A stretch of 64,000 nt of DNA from Rachycentron canadum (lineage: Eukaryota; Chordata; Actinopteri; Carangiformes; Rachycentridae), in assembly GCA_038496675.1 (NCBI GenBank), contig CM076650.1:21492110-21556109 (forward strand). The letters run 5' to 3'. The translations under genes were made by a program, and so were the position numbers. The notes beneath the pieces were generated by a model. It saw only the letters and a list, made by a program, of their open reading frames with translations, searched no databases and had not been told where the DNA came from. Positions 34,763-47,097 of this stretch are shown here, in pieces. How positions within the stretch are numbered: position 1 is the stretch's first letter; each line of letters begins with the position of its first letter.

Positions 34763-36355
34763 GAGTTAGAAGGAAAAGCACTGAGCTTACCATACCTTTT
34801 AAGCCCACTCCTCATTTCTGCTTGAAGCTAAATGCTACACTAGCTGCTATTAGCAGAACTCACCCGACTCTCTGACAGAAAAACAATCCATTGAGTGGAT
34901 GGAGAAAAAAAAAAGACAGTACCTCTTGGTCTGATGCATTGATTTTCTTTTGTATCCATTGGGAGTTTGTCAGTATTATTTCAGTGCAATGCTAAAGCAG
35001 TGACATTCTCTTTTCCGCTAATATTAGAATATAAGAAAATCCTCGTGTTTGTGCTCCAGTGTCTTTCAAAACCTTTTTGGAGATGATCATAAAAAAAAAA
35101 AAAAAAAAACCCTGGCAAAATTTCTTTGCAAAATTTAAACCCAATACATCCCAAATCTACATACATTCTGTGGTTAAGATCAATGCGAGTAAAAATGTAT
35201 TGTAAACACAAATTGTTGGCGGCAGGCAGCAAGAAGTGTAAAAAATGGATTATAAGGATGCTCTGACAGTGAGGACAAGAAAAGGTATTACTGTCACTTC
35301 TAAAGCACTAAAATACGAGAGTATGAGTGGAGGTGACTTGCATGTCACCTGTGTCTTAGTGAGAAATAGAAAAATTGGATTTCTCTGTCTTTGCATCTGA
35401 ATTGTAAATATAATCCATCTACATCTGGTCTAAATATGAAAAGCCTGATGACGGGAGGTGCAGAGGGGTTTCTAATTTGTATGGCCGTCTCTACCTCATA
35501 TCTAATATAAATCCACCCTCTGTCTCTTCCTGCTCTTTCGCCCACATCCATCTCATCGGCCCAGGCGTTGGAGTTGCCCTAATCTCGATCGCCAAATCTC
35601 TTTTTTAAATCCGCATTAACACCGCGTCCGGCCCCATTCATTTCCCCCTGTCCACCCCAACTCACCTTGCCCTCCAAGGGTCAAGTCCTCAAACAAGGCA
35701 CGTCGGAGCGTATGACGCCTGCACTCTTTAATCACATCCTCCCGGTTTCCATCACAGATCCCATACAGCCCTCCTCAACAACCACCCACACACGCTGGAG
35801 AGGTGTATTAATATATAATTCATTTTCCGCGTCTTTGCTCTGAAGCTGCTACGGATGCACCGAAGTGGAGACACTGTGCTGGAGGAAACAGTGTTGCTGG
35901 AAGAGATGGCAGGCCACATTCTGCAAATTAAGTTGAAATACGACGCTCCCTCGCCAGTTGTCAGATGAATTCTCATTATGGCTTTATGCTGCAAGAACAT
36001 AATTTTATTTCGGAAACTAACAATAATAACAACAAGGTGGATTGAAATATGAGTTGATCAAGTGCCATACATCGTTTCCTTTTAGTTGCCTTACTTTGAT
36101 AGATATTTTTGCACATACAATTCAGATATTACAGAACTTGAAGTGAAATAAAAGCACAGTAGATGGAAGACAGGAAGACAGAGAAAGAAATAACATGGCC
36201 AGAATATGAGGAGAATAATAAAATTCTAGCCATATCTGAAGCTCTGGGGTTTCAACTCTGTAAATAGCTGATATATGGAGAAAAACAGGAAATAGAGATG
36301 AGAGTGATGGGAGGAAGAGATAGACCACATTTAGAATGAGAGAATTACAGTAGAT
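34763..36355. other. Unannotated non-coding DNA
   Basis: An A-run at 35091-35109. Nothing else was recognised. Confidence 0.45.
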
Positions 36356-36359
36356 ATAC

Positions 36360-36403
36360 ACGCACACACACACACACTCACACACATACATACACACACA
36401 CAT
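36360..36403. repeat. (CA)n microsatellite, interrupted
   Basis: CA units with TCAC and ATAC interruptions. Confidence 0.9.
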
Positions 36404-36650
36404 TGGTAATGATTAAGGGCACTGGCCCGGCATCTCTATGACTTTCAAAGCAGGCAAGAAGCGGAAATGAAAAGATGATAACACATACGGCTCGCACAAA
36501 AACGGACATACAATCACACACACACTTGTTCTAAATGTCACTCAGCTCTGGTTATATTGAAGTCTGGTTGTGTGTCATTTCCACAGCAAATAGCGTTGAT
36601 TGACAATCTGACTTCCACTGTGATTTACATGACAGACTGAGACCCCCCAC

Positions 36651-36654
36651 ACAT

Positions 36655-36694
<40 letters not shown>

Positions 36695-36745
36695 ACACAC
36701 ACACAGTGCGTGCACACACATTCACTGCTCAGTAACACACACAGA
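36651..36745. repeat. (CA)n microsatellite, interrupted
   Basis: CA tracts (36655-36688, 36691-36705 and shorter ones to about 36745) separated by GA or GTGCGTG. Confidence 0.93.
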
Positions 36746-37005
36746 CACACACAAAGAGCAATCTGCAATGATTGATGATTATTATTAAATGTGGGTTTGG
36801 CTGTTATTTGTGTGTGTGTGTAAAACATGTACAGTGTATGATTTGACACGTGATGACTCATTATCATACATTATCTCTGATTAACATAAAATTTGCTTTA
36901 CTGCAATAATCCTGAACATTAGCAGGTTATTACTGCCTCAGTCTGATCACAGGCTATAATAAAGATTTTGGTTTGATGTCAGACTGGGACATTACAACTC
37001 AAAGA

Positions 37006-37017
37006 GTGTGTGTGTGT

Positions 37018-37084
<67 letters not shown>
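37006..37084. repeat. (GT)n microsatellite, about 38 units
   Basis: The longest GT tract in the window, with one CACG interruption at 37019-37022. Confidence 0.97.
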
Positions 37085-37086
<2 letters not shown>

Positions 37087-37193
37087 CTGCTGGTACCCGA
37101 CTGGAAGGCACATCAGGTGGGCCAGCGGCATTTCAGGGAGGCATGAACACTGCTAATTACTGTCTGGCTCAGTAGTATTGTTGGTTGGCATCT

Positions 37194-37231
37194 GTGAGTG
37201 TGTGTGTGTGTGTATGTGTGTGTGTGTGTGT
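37194..37231. repeat. (GT)n microsatellite
   Basis: A second GT tract with one TATG interruption, 110 bases after the previous one. Confidence 0.95.
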
Positions 37232-39190
37232 CTATGTGTCACCCTGGTGTGAGGAAACAAAGATACATAAACTGGATGGAACTCTCTCTCGTCATTAACT
37301 CCATCAGTAATAGCTGGATGGCAGTGAACGGTTAAGTCAGAGTTTCTAAACTCTGGAGTTGGGACTTGATGCGAGGTTGCTTGTTATGCAGACACAGTCA
37401 TGGGAGATTATAATTTATATATCAACATTTGGTACTGCCTCCAGTGCTGTAGAATTTATTTAGTTAAGCGGTGACAAAAACAACACTCTCTCCTGATACT
37501 AAGTGATGCTGGCTTTCCTGGTGTTACCTCGCAGAATGTGATTTATACTGCAGATATTAATGTGCTATGCGACAAAACTAGAATTTACACAGCCGTGGAC
37601 CGTCCCTATCGTTTAGGCAACAGTAATGATATCGTTATTAGCATTATCACCAGCTAGGGCTGTCACTCGACATTTGAACGCCCCGACTTTTTTTGAACCG
37701 CTCGAATTTTGTTGAAATACACATTGTGTGACTGCAACAAGCTGTGCCTTGTTCTTCTGAAACGAACTGTCCGTCGCACCTGATGTTTGCCCTTTCAGCA
37801 AAAAAAAGGCCGTTTTTTTTCCTTTTAATGCAAAATAGAGAAAACTAGCCCTGCTGAATGACTCATCAAGACATCCAATCCCTTGAGTAGTAATAGCAAT
37901 GATAAGCATAAAAAAAACAGTACTACAGTTAAGTTTAGGACAGAAGATAATACTTTTTTGTATTATGCTTCTCTCGTGAACTTCCAAAGAACCAGTTTAT
38001 ATGACATCACATGTGCCTTTTGTTTCCTTGCACACATACATCAGGTGTAGTATTCACAGCTGTGGCGGGTAAAGACATAAACCAGAATGATAACTGAAGT
38101 GGAGGTGACATCTCTCCTTACGTCCGATCTCAGAACACCTTTCTGTCCCATAAAACGACCCGTTGCCCGTTTGTGTCCATCGTATAATTTAATGCCCACC
38201 TGTGGCAGCGGCTAGCTTGACTTGCAGCCGTTCCGTCCGTCGCCTCGATGACTTCCTTGAGTGTGACCGTGTCCCACCGACAAAGGCTGAAGCTTGTCGA
38301 GTAGAGAGGAAAGCAATTTGATTTGGGGGATAATCTGGGGATCTTGGACAGGTGATTAGCTGTAAACTAGCAAATTGCACTGATTTAGCATCACTCTGTG
38401 TAAAATCTGCAGCAGGTTTGAGAAGTTTGAGGCAGAACATTGTTACAGGAGTGAAGCAGCTCCTTTCAGGAACAGCTCAGTGTTTAGTAGAGGAGCAAGA
38501 GAATACAGTCGATGAGATCTTATGGAAAGTGAAAGAATGACCTCAGACCTCACCAAGCTATGATCCAAACACATTGTTCTTGCGAGCGAGTCATTTGCCC
38601 TGTGAAGGCCTTGCTATAGAGAGGCGGTTGAGTTATTCACCTGTGACTATTGTCAGCGCAGAGAAAATGTGAGGAATATAAAAAACATATATTTTCTTTG
38701 TGAAGAATATTTTGAGAACCCTTAATCGTTCGCCAAGGCTGTTTAGAGTGAAATGAGACCGGGGACTTTCACAGACAGGTCAGGAAGTTGGCTTGTTTGT
38801 ATCAGTAAGTCGATGAAACGATACAGAACAACTACAAGCTGATCCAAAACCAAACCAGAGCCGCACGGACTGCTTCAATCTAGCCAGCATAAAAGGCAAA
38901 GTATCCCCATTTAAAGTTTAATACTGTGTCTAATTTGTGCCTTAAATAGTCTCTGTGTTGATATTTCTACTTTATAAAACTTTTTTTTTTTTAATGAAAT
39001 CCTTTACAATTGGTCAGATCTATCCAATTTTCTGGCCAGGAGTGTTTACTTTTAATCATACAAAAGGCTCTGCTAATGCACTTTCACAGACCAAAGGAAC
39101 TTTACACTGGGGGGAAATGTTAAGAAGTTGTGCCAAGAAATGTTTAGTGCAATATTATGTGGAGCTGGAACACTGTGCTCTCCCAGGTTT
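37232..39190. other. Unannotated non-coding DNA
   Basis: A stretch starting near 37655 (TAGGGCTGTCACTCGACATT) looks like the start of a dispersed DNA repeat, but I cannot identify it further. No exon was recognised. Confidence 0.4.
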
Positions 39191-39192
39191 TT

Positions 39193-39213
39193 AAAAAAAA
39201 AAAAAAAAAAAAA
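39193..39213. repeat. poly(A) tract, about 21 bases
   Basis: A homopolymer. Confidence 0.95.
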
Positions 39214-39604
39214 GTAAAAAATAAATGTTGGGCTTTGTAAAGTGGCATCAAAAAGTGTGAGGTTGCTGTATTCTCACTATTCAGAAGACACATTCCCCTG
39301 CAATGACCAAAAAAATATTACCAGAGTAACAGAGTCACGTAGAGGTAACATCCCTAATCTTAATAGTGTATTCAACCCATCATAGTATTGCTTTAGTCAA
39401 CTTTTATTGTTGTAATATTTATTTTTTTTGTTTGTTTGAGTCACCAATCAGGAAGCAGATCTAAGTACGGATATTGTTGGTGAAGAGTTTGTACATACAT
39501 CGACCCGAGAGCAGATCACATGGCAGCTGACACAATGAAACAAACAACCAGGTGAGTGTCAGTGCATTTTACACAGTTTGTCCCATAATGCTATAATGAG
39601 CTAA
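39214..39604. other. Unannotated non-coding DNA
   Basis: Nothing was recognised. Confidence 0.45.
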
Positions 39605-39900
39605 AATATTGGGTAATGATCTTATTGTGGTGGACATGGAAGTGGTGCCAACCTCCAAATATCTGGGTGTACACCTGGACAACAAGTCGGACTGGTCCCC
39701 CAACACAGATGCTCTCTACAGAAAGGGGCAGAGTCGGCTCTTTCTCTTCATGGGGCTCGGGTCCTGTAACGTCTGTAGAAAGATGGGCAATGGGGCGACT
39801 TGACAAACTGGTGGAGCGGGCTGGCTCTGTGGTGTGAGTTTGGACTGGCTGGATGCCGTGGTGTGGAGGTGCACACAGAGGAAGGTGGAAGCCCTCTTAT
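39605..39900 (+). mobile_element. Non-LTR retrotransposon (jockey-superfamily LINE) C-terminal relic
   Basis: The frame from 39609 encodes S-K-Y-L-G-V-H-L-D-N-K, then S-D-W-S, N-T-D-A-L-Y, R-K-G-Q-S-R-L and C-N-V-C-R-K. This is the well-known 'KYLGVHLDNKLDW...KKGQSRL' block just after the reverse transcriptase fingers and palm of a fish LINE family. After about 39790 the frame is broken, but E-R-A-G-S-V-V and a degenerate 'R-K-V-E-A-L-L' block persist. It is a 5'-truncated, dead copy of a different lineage from the L2-like relics. I would place it in the Rex1/L2-like group without certainty. Confidence 0.8.
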
Positions 39901-39934
39901 TGGGAGTTAGATGAAAAGACCAGTAGATGATCAA

Positions 39935-40080
39935 CATAGTTAGCATAGCTTAGCGTGAAGACTGTGACCAACTAGCCCAGCTCTGTCTCAAAGTAACAAA
40001 ATCCACCTACAGGAGGAGCCTCTTCAACAACGAACCCATTACTTTTAACTTGTTCATTTTATAAGAAAGTTAAAGCGTCA
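39935..40080 (+). repeat. Dispersed teleost repeat ('TTAGCATAGCTTAGC... GTAACAAAATCCACC')
   Basis: ATAGTTAGCATAGCTTAGCG, then TGAAGACTG, TAGCCCAGCTCTGTCTCAAA and GTAACAAAATCCACCTACAG. I recognise this as one of the most common short repeats in fish genomes. It lies 35 bases after the LINE relic. Confidence 0.7.
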
Positions 40081-40755
40081 AAAGGTGTAGGTAGGCGACC
40101 GACAGAGACTTCAGGAGGTCACCGTGCACACATCGCTCCTTGCTGGTCAAGGCGCGATGTGTTGGATGTCTGTGTCGGTGTTAAATATGAAACAAATTCT
40201 GATTTTATGCAGCGCTAAATGAAACACTTGGAAGATCTATTAACACATGTAGCATAAAGATATGAAAATGAGAACAATCTTCCCCATGTAACTTGAACAA
40301 GAACGGAAATACGTGGGGTTTTTTTTTACCCAAAACATCCGAGAATTCATTTCAAAATCCACAAAGAAATTCTTGAGCAGCACCACAGCAGGAGTTTGGT
40401 TCCATTACAATATCACATCTGAGAAACAACTTGACATTTAGCACAGCCTTTCTACAGCAGAGAAGATCTCACTTTTTTCGAGCACAAACAACTTGGTTCT
40501 TCTGAAACTAACATAATAACACCATGGAGTCACAGTTTACAGGTTTAGGTGCAGTCTGTCTGGGGAAATGCAAAAGTCCACACCATAACCCTTTCCTGAG
40601 CTTAAAAGTGTGATAGGCTAGTATGAGTCTACAGATCTTCTTTTTTTATTTTGCATCTTTCATCATTTTTACTATTTTCCCCTTTTCTAGTTCTGTTTCA
40701 ATGGATTGCTGAGTTCTTTGAATGTGCCCCTTTGATGGTCTTCCTTTTGATGATT
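40081..40755. other. Unannotated non-coding DNA
   Basis: Nothing was recognised. Confidence 0.45.
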
Positions 40756-40756
40756 T

Positions 40757-40759
<3 letters not shown>

Positions 40760-40789
<30 letters not shown>
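40760..40789. repeat. poly(T) tract, 30 bases
   Basis: A homopolymer. It makes the lysine run in the minus-strand frame here. Confidence 0.97.
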
Positions 40790-40792
<3 letters not shown>

Positions 40793-43700
40793 GCGTTGGA
40801 TTGTGAACACTTGGTTGTGTGTTTCTGGTGGCCTTTCAATGACAGAGCAGGAAAAAGACAGCAAGTGTTAATGAGAGTGGGGATTTGAGGGTATGTAGTT
40901 AGATGCTTTATAGATACGAATGCTTAGTATTTCTTCCCATTGAAAAGGGTTTCCTCTTCAGTTTTTAACGCTCCGGTCCTTTAAGTGTCCTTTCTCAAGG
41001 AAACACAGACTGGCCTTTGTGAATTGATTTATTTCTATTTATTGGTTTGTTTACAGTCGGAGGGAACATAAGTCAACACTCAATCAGCATAATTTTAGCT
41101 ACAACACAGCATCATCTTACTGTGAACCTCCCCATTTTCCTTCTTCCTGTCAACCAATTTCCACTGAGGGACCAAATGTTAGCGTGACCTTTTTAAATTG
41201 ATAAAACAGAGTGACACGCTCTGCCTTTTCATCAGACATGTACTGATTGCCAATTCTAAATCTTTGCTGCCATGAAGGATTTGCCACCAGATGCTACCTG
41301 ACTTGCTCAGAGTGTGTGTTTGCAGTACGGTGCTTACAGGTCCGAATGTCAACTGTGTCCATGTGTATACAAAAATACTAAGGCAAGTGTGCCTTCAGAT
41401 GTTAATATATTACATCCAGCATTAGTTTAAATGTAATAAACCTTTAACGATAATTAATTTTATTTAGGAGGAAAAACGTCACATAATTGCCACATAACAC
41501 GTTAAATAAGCTCTCGGCTTGTTCCAGCATCTCTCATGGAGATTCCCTAATATCCTCCTTTATCAACCTTTTTCCTCCAAATCAACCGTTCAATTCCTTG
41601 CAGCATACCTTCACTTAACATGTTGTAAGACACGTTGTTGTTCATCATGACATTTCCCGCCCTTTGAATGCTGGTGGACTGTTCTACCTCACTTTTAGTC
41701 CTTGTATTTTACCAGCTTTTTGAAAATGTTTTCTTTGTATGATGAAGGATGATATGACCTAAGTTTTCAATATTAGCCCTGACCCATATTGTACAGGTTG
41801 TGCAATTTTCCGGCACGGTCTTTGTTGATGTAGTCATCAGAGTCGAAGAGTTCACATTTGTGTCAAGCCATGTTCAGATTAATGCAAAAGAAATTTCATA
41901 AGAAAATATGAAAATATTTAGGGTCTCTATATCATTATAGAGACCATTACCAGGCCTATACTGGGGTCACCTGAGGTAAATGGACCTCCTTTATATCGCA
42001 AAGTGCTTTGAACCAAGGCACTATTTGCATCACATTCACCAATTTATACAGACTGTCCTCTTGTAAAAAAAAAAAAAAAAACAATCCCATAGATTATCTG
42101 TGCAAGTAGCTTTTTACAACCCATAAATACATTTAATTGTCAGGTAACTTCTAGCATCTGTAATAATAATAATGACGTGAGCCAAGGAGGAAAACTGGTG
42201 ATGTGGCAAAAACAGTAACTGTCTGCGTTAGGAGAGCGTTGAAGTCAACAACAAACACGTTGACTGCTGTTCATCATAGTTTGATTTAAGCACGAGTATA
42301 ATTTCTGGAATTTCACTTTTTGTCTTCCAACCATTTTTATTGTGGGATTTGTCAGCCAGTTCCAGTAATATTGCAATACTCCTATATTGTAAACAGAGTA
42401 GATTTCCAGCTAACCTTGCGGATTCAGCAAGTGACAAAACTCTCAAAAATTGTGCAGGAAATTGCGTATACCTTTCAATGATCACATTGATATAATCAGC
42501 AAATCTCTATAGTTAGGTGATTTGTTGCCTAATTAGCTATTACCCTCTGAAATATGTCAAGTATGTACTTTTGTCACTTAATTAACTTTAGATTAAATTC
42601 AACAGAAGTTAACGTACTCTTAAACACAATTATTTCCCTTGATATGCTTCTGTCTGTTCTTTGTCCAATAATCCAGATTTCTTGTTTCTGTCGCATGACG
42701 AGAGCTTTAGCCATCTCGCTTGACTAAGTAGTTATTATAAGCTCTCTGAGAAACTCCTCATCTTAGATCAAATTTAAGGCTACAGTGAGAAGCTGTTGCA
42801 AAAGGTTGAGATAGTTAACGCTGGGGTTGCTTTCCGCCTCTGGAGAAAGCTCTTGGCAAGCGTAAGAATGAAGTTCGATACTGAGTTTCGCAACATTTCT
42901 TCTTCTACTCTGGGAAGTAAACAGCTGTTATAGCTGACCCTGGCTATGTAGCAATGACCAAACTGAAATAGCTACTTTAAGCGTATAATATGCATTATTT
43001 TCCTAAAAGAAAATCCCTTTCAATCCCATTAGAAGTGGGTGAAGAATGGATTCTTCTGTAAATATACAAAGAAATTGTAAGGTATTGGTTGAAGAATATT
43101 TGGTTAGTTTATACACAGTCACACCAAAGTCAAGTGTTAGCTTAGCTGGCTGCAATATTTAAAACTGACACAGTGACAAAATAATGACACTTGATGCAGT
43201 TTTTAAGACGTTATTTCCTGTGGATGTTTCACATTAAAACGTACTCCACGTTTAACCATCTTAATGCTTTTAATGTGAAGCAGCAGCATCCCGAAGTGTT
43301 TGTATTAGCTGTATCTTATCTCAGTTCTGATGTGGTGTGAGGAGAGCAAACAGTAAGCAATAAGATGAAATTGCACTGGGTACCATGGATGAATAATTTC
43401 CCCATGAATCCCTCATGTGTGGGTAGGCAGTCAGTGTGGGAATGACTCTGCTTCTACTCATAAGAAATATAATAAAAAGAGTAATATATAATAAAAACTA
43501 GTGTATACAGTGATAATTACGAAATATAAATATGTTGAATTGGTATCGCAGAGAAAATGCTGACTGCCAATTGTATCAAAAATGGAGTCTGATCTCTAAT
43601 TTTAAGGATTATAATTTTAATGGTGTAAATCACCGCAGAAAGGCGAACCCTGGCGGATAAAACACAATGCACTCACCCACACCCACACACTGATATGTAT

Positions 43701-44480
43701 GTGTCCCTTCGTTTTCAAAAACGTGTGTACAATAATCACAGTAAGAGGGACAATGTAAATACGGCCATATCAAGAACTACAAGTAAAGAAATAGAATGAT
43801 TATGAATATATGATAAAATAGTGTTAAAGATATATTCTAAAAAATATGTAGAATATGTTATTCACTAGGGAATGTGTAAACAAAGATGAACAAAGAATAT
43901 ATATGTATTGTGCAAAACAGTGATCCAACAGTCAAAACCTATGACTGTGTCATCAGTTATTTGCATTGTGCCTATTGTCAGACAGTTTTTAGCTCTTTAT
44001 TTGTTTGTTTCTGTTCTACTCTCTGTACTCAGTATTTTTAACAGTCAAAATTCCAATAAAGCTGTTCTTACTTACATGTTTTTTTTTTTGTTTGTTTGTT
44101 TTTGTTTTTTATCTGTTGTCAGACATTGGAACAAGTATGAAACAGTCAGTGAAACACAGCTTATTAAGACTACATCTTAACTTCTGAGCCATTTCCAAGC
44201 TGCTGCTCCGTTGCTGCAAAAATCCTGATTTCATAACCGCGACGCCGTCTGACAAATTCACCAAGCACACAAGCGAAAGACAGCAGCTGTGCTGTTGTTT
44301 CGATTACATTCAGTTGTAAAACGATCACTCGCCGGAGAACGTTAGGAGCTCATTAACATCTATGTCAGCTGACTTGCAGTCAGCGTAGAGAGGTGTTCCT
44401 GCGGTGGCAAGGCCTGACCTCCTGATCATGGGGCGATACTGGCAACTCTCTCAGATGGAAAGTTTTGGTTCTGGAGTTCA
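40790..44480. other. Unannotated, mostly non-repetitive DNA
   Basis: Apart from a short hairpin (41922-41945) and an A-run at 42065-42081, no repeat family, exon or RNA gene was recognised in about 3.7 kb. Confidence 0.45.
41922..41945. repeat. Perfect 10-bp inverted repeat with 4-base loop
   Basis: GGTCTCTATA, loop TCAT, then TATAGAGACC. No T-run follows, and nothing suggests a terminator or an RNA gene. Confidence 0.9.
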
Positions 44481-44492
44481 CAAATGCTCGTG

Positions 44493-44508
44493 CCCTAACC
44501 CTAACCCT
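44493..44508. repeat. Telomere-like CCCTAA units (interstitial)
   Basis: Two and a half CCCTAA units in a row, in the same orientation as those at 6393-6408. Confidence 0.8.
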
Positions 44509-44509
44509 G

Positions 44510-46120
44510 CACAGAAGAATAACTTCTATGCTTTTAAGGGGAAAAAAACAAGCTTGTGGCCTGAAAAATGCTGACATTCCACATAGACTCTCACTAGCAA
44601 ACTTTTTTTTTCAATCCATCGCTCACTGAAATGGCGTTGAGAGTTATTGCATTAAATCTAGAAACACATAAAAACTTCATTATTGATTAAATTCACACTT
44701 TAAAAACTAGCACACACAGGCTTGATATTTACACACTATATAAATACCTGGCGTTAATGGAGACATGCCATTTATTCACCTCCCCTAAAAACCCATATTA
44801 TTATATATGTTATATTATTCTCAACCAAAACTTTTTTATACAAAATAAATGAAAAGTTTTTGTTGCTTGATTTCATGAGTGGATTGTCTTGTAAAATAAT
44901 GTAACAAATATTTCTGATTTGATTAATCAAGCATATGCACATACAGTAATTATGGAGGCAGTCCTTCATGGAAATAAAATAATTGCTGTAGAAGTAACAG
45001 TCGTTTCAAATCAAAGGCATGTATAATTCATAGCTTACACTTTAACACTACCTTCATCAGTTAATCATCTACCTGGAAAATTTCTTTGTCTTCCCCTCTC
45101 TCTTTCTCTCTCAGACACACACTTTCCTTTCTTTTGCCTAAAGCTGTGCATTTATCTGACTGTCAATCAAACACTGACTTAAAAAAAAAAAAAAAAAAAA
45201 TCTAATTAAAATATTTGTGTACCTTTTCTTCCAGGCAAATTTAAGCAGTATTTATCAAGCTCAGTGTTTAGAGAACCCAATAAAATGAAAGGTCCATTGC
45301 AAATAACCCTGTCAGCTCCAGGACAAAAAAAAAAAAAAGAATATCAACTTAGCAACTTGGAAAAGTAGGCCTAGATGGAAGAAGAGTGCTGCAGGCGATT
45401 TGAGAAAGTAAACAAGTTTCATACAAGTGCACCCATGGAGCTCAAAGTGGGGGGAATAAAGTGAAAGAGAACAGAAATGGATGAAAATAAAACTTCAGCT
45501 GAATGAGGGAAAATATTTAACTTAGTCTCATGTTTTGTTGACTTTGAGCCCCACTGGTAATAAATCACTTTGCTGTTCCATATCATAGTGCCATGTGATT
45601 CAGTTTCTATACATCAAGTGTGGAGGAACTTAAATGAACACATATTTGAAATAACATGATAATAGGTAATTGCCTTTGTTTTGTTCTTTTTTGTTTGTTT
45701 TTTTCCTGTAATCAAGGAGGTAAAATTAATATGTTTAAAATCCTGCCTTTCATTTTTTTTCTCAGCCTTTTTAATCATAAAAAAAAAACATAAAATATCT
45801 TTTTTACATAAAGAGATATCTCCTTTACTGAAACCACAAGCAAAATTATACGTTCTCTGATGGTGAATTATAGGGCGAGAAAAAGACATAGATGCTTCTC
45901 TTTCAAAACCACAATGATCCCCCGTCATCTGACATACTGTGGAGCCGCCTGCAAATTAAGCGAGAACATGAATCACAATCGCCTGAGTTGCCTTAAATGG
46001 TGTGTATTGTGTTCTACCCATAAACTCAGGATCATGACATGAAATAAATCCCATGCATTTAGAGCATATTGTCTCAATTATGAGCGTCCTATCAAGTTGA
46101 AGATGACATACAACTGCCTG
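44510..46120. other. Unannotated AT-rich non-coding DNA
   Basis: A-runs at 45181-45200 and 45325-45338. No gene was recognised. Confidence 0.45.
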
Positions 46121-46122
46121 CC

Positions 46123-46124
<2 letters not shown>

Positions 46125-46164
<40 letters not shown>
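46125..46164. repeat. (GT)n then (CG)n microsatellite
   Basis: A GT tract closes with GCGCGCG at 46156-46162, the same pattern as at 10690-10737. Confidence 0.95.
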
Positions 46165-46165
<1 letters not shown>

Positions 46166-46670
46166 TAGTGTGGCGTCATGTGTGTCACGCCTCCATCACC
46201 ACCAACGGAAGAAGTGAACCTGTGGTAGAGATGAGGCAAAATTGAATGTAATCAGAAATCAGAAATGTCATCAACATCAACATCAATTTTCGTCATGTAG
46301 ATTGTGGCAACAAAAGCCAAAAATATTTGCACAAACCATATTTTTTCCCTTGAATTTGGATTAGAGCCCTTTGTTCCGCGTATGGGAGCTCATCAGAACA
46401 AGCTGTCAACACAACTTATATCACCAGTAACATTGTTTTGGTGTACGTGCTTGCACAAAGTTCCCTTTTCACACATCCTGCAGGTATGGTGCAACATTGC
46501 CATTCATTTTTCTGCAGGTTTGTTTTGAGTGACCTCTTTAATTTGTTCAATTCAAGCAATTTGATTACTGCAGTTTGAAGGCAGTGCTACACTATAGCTT
46601 AACCTGCAATTGCATCTGTTTCTATAATGTGTATTGCATCCTTATTCCCATGCACTGGAGGTCGATGTGA
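46165..46670. other. Unannotated non-coding DNA
   Basis: Nothing was recognised. Confidence 0.45.
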
Positions 46671-47097
46671 TGTCACAAAGCTTTGGGAGTCCAATTAGGT
46701 TGCGTTGCTTTCAATGCCTTGTGTTTATTTTCTGTCCCCGCCTCCTGTATTACTTTGTGTGCAACGTTTCAGGCCGCTTCCCTTCCTGCCCTCCCATGTT
46801 TCCTGCCTGCGTGGCTACCTGCTCCATCCTAACGTGTCTCACCTGTGCCTGGTCGCCGCCCCCGCCTTTGTCTGCATTTAAACCCCCGTCATCCCCATCG
46901 TGTCAATTCGCCGTCCTCGCGTCAGCTCGTTCAAGCGCTCTCTCTCTAGTGTTGCTCTCCCGTGTTTGACCAGTTTACATCCCTGGGGTTTGACCCTCTG
47001 TCGTTTGGATACTGATCTCCTATGTGCCAGACCCTGCTGGGTAATAAACCATGTGAGCTTTGCATTGTGTCGTGCATTTGAGTCCTCCAACCTGTGG
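46671..47097 (+). mobile_element. LTR-like block, probably a solo LTR of a Gypsy-type retrotransposon
   Basis: The block starts TGTCAC and is C/T-rich with repeated CCTG words. It carries GTCTCACCTGTGCCTGG and ATTTAAACCCCC, ending with AATAAACCATGTGAGC (signal AATAAA at 47043-47048) and GCATTTGAGTCCTCC. This order (TGTCAC start, CACCTG, ATTTAAACC, AATAAA, then GCATTTGAGTC) is typical of LTRs of fish Gypsy-like elements. No gag or pol sequence is seen on either side, so a solo LTR is the best reading. The exact right end and a target duplication were not found. Confidence 0.5.

Noticed and set aside
38845..38878. Possible LINE piece (AAGCTGATCCAAAACCAAAC)
   Set aside because: It vaguely resembles the L-I-Q-N block of LINE reverse transcriptases, but only about 35 bases match and nothing around it supports the call.
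46634..46969. 111-codon frame and the overlapping 122-codon minus-strand frame
   Set aside because: Both lie in the LTR-like block, whose C/T-rich sequence explains the open frames.
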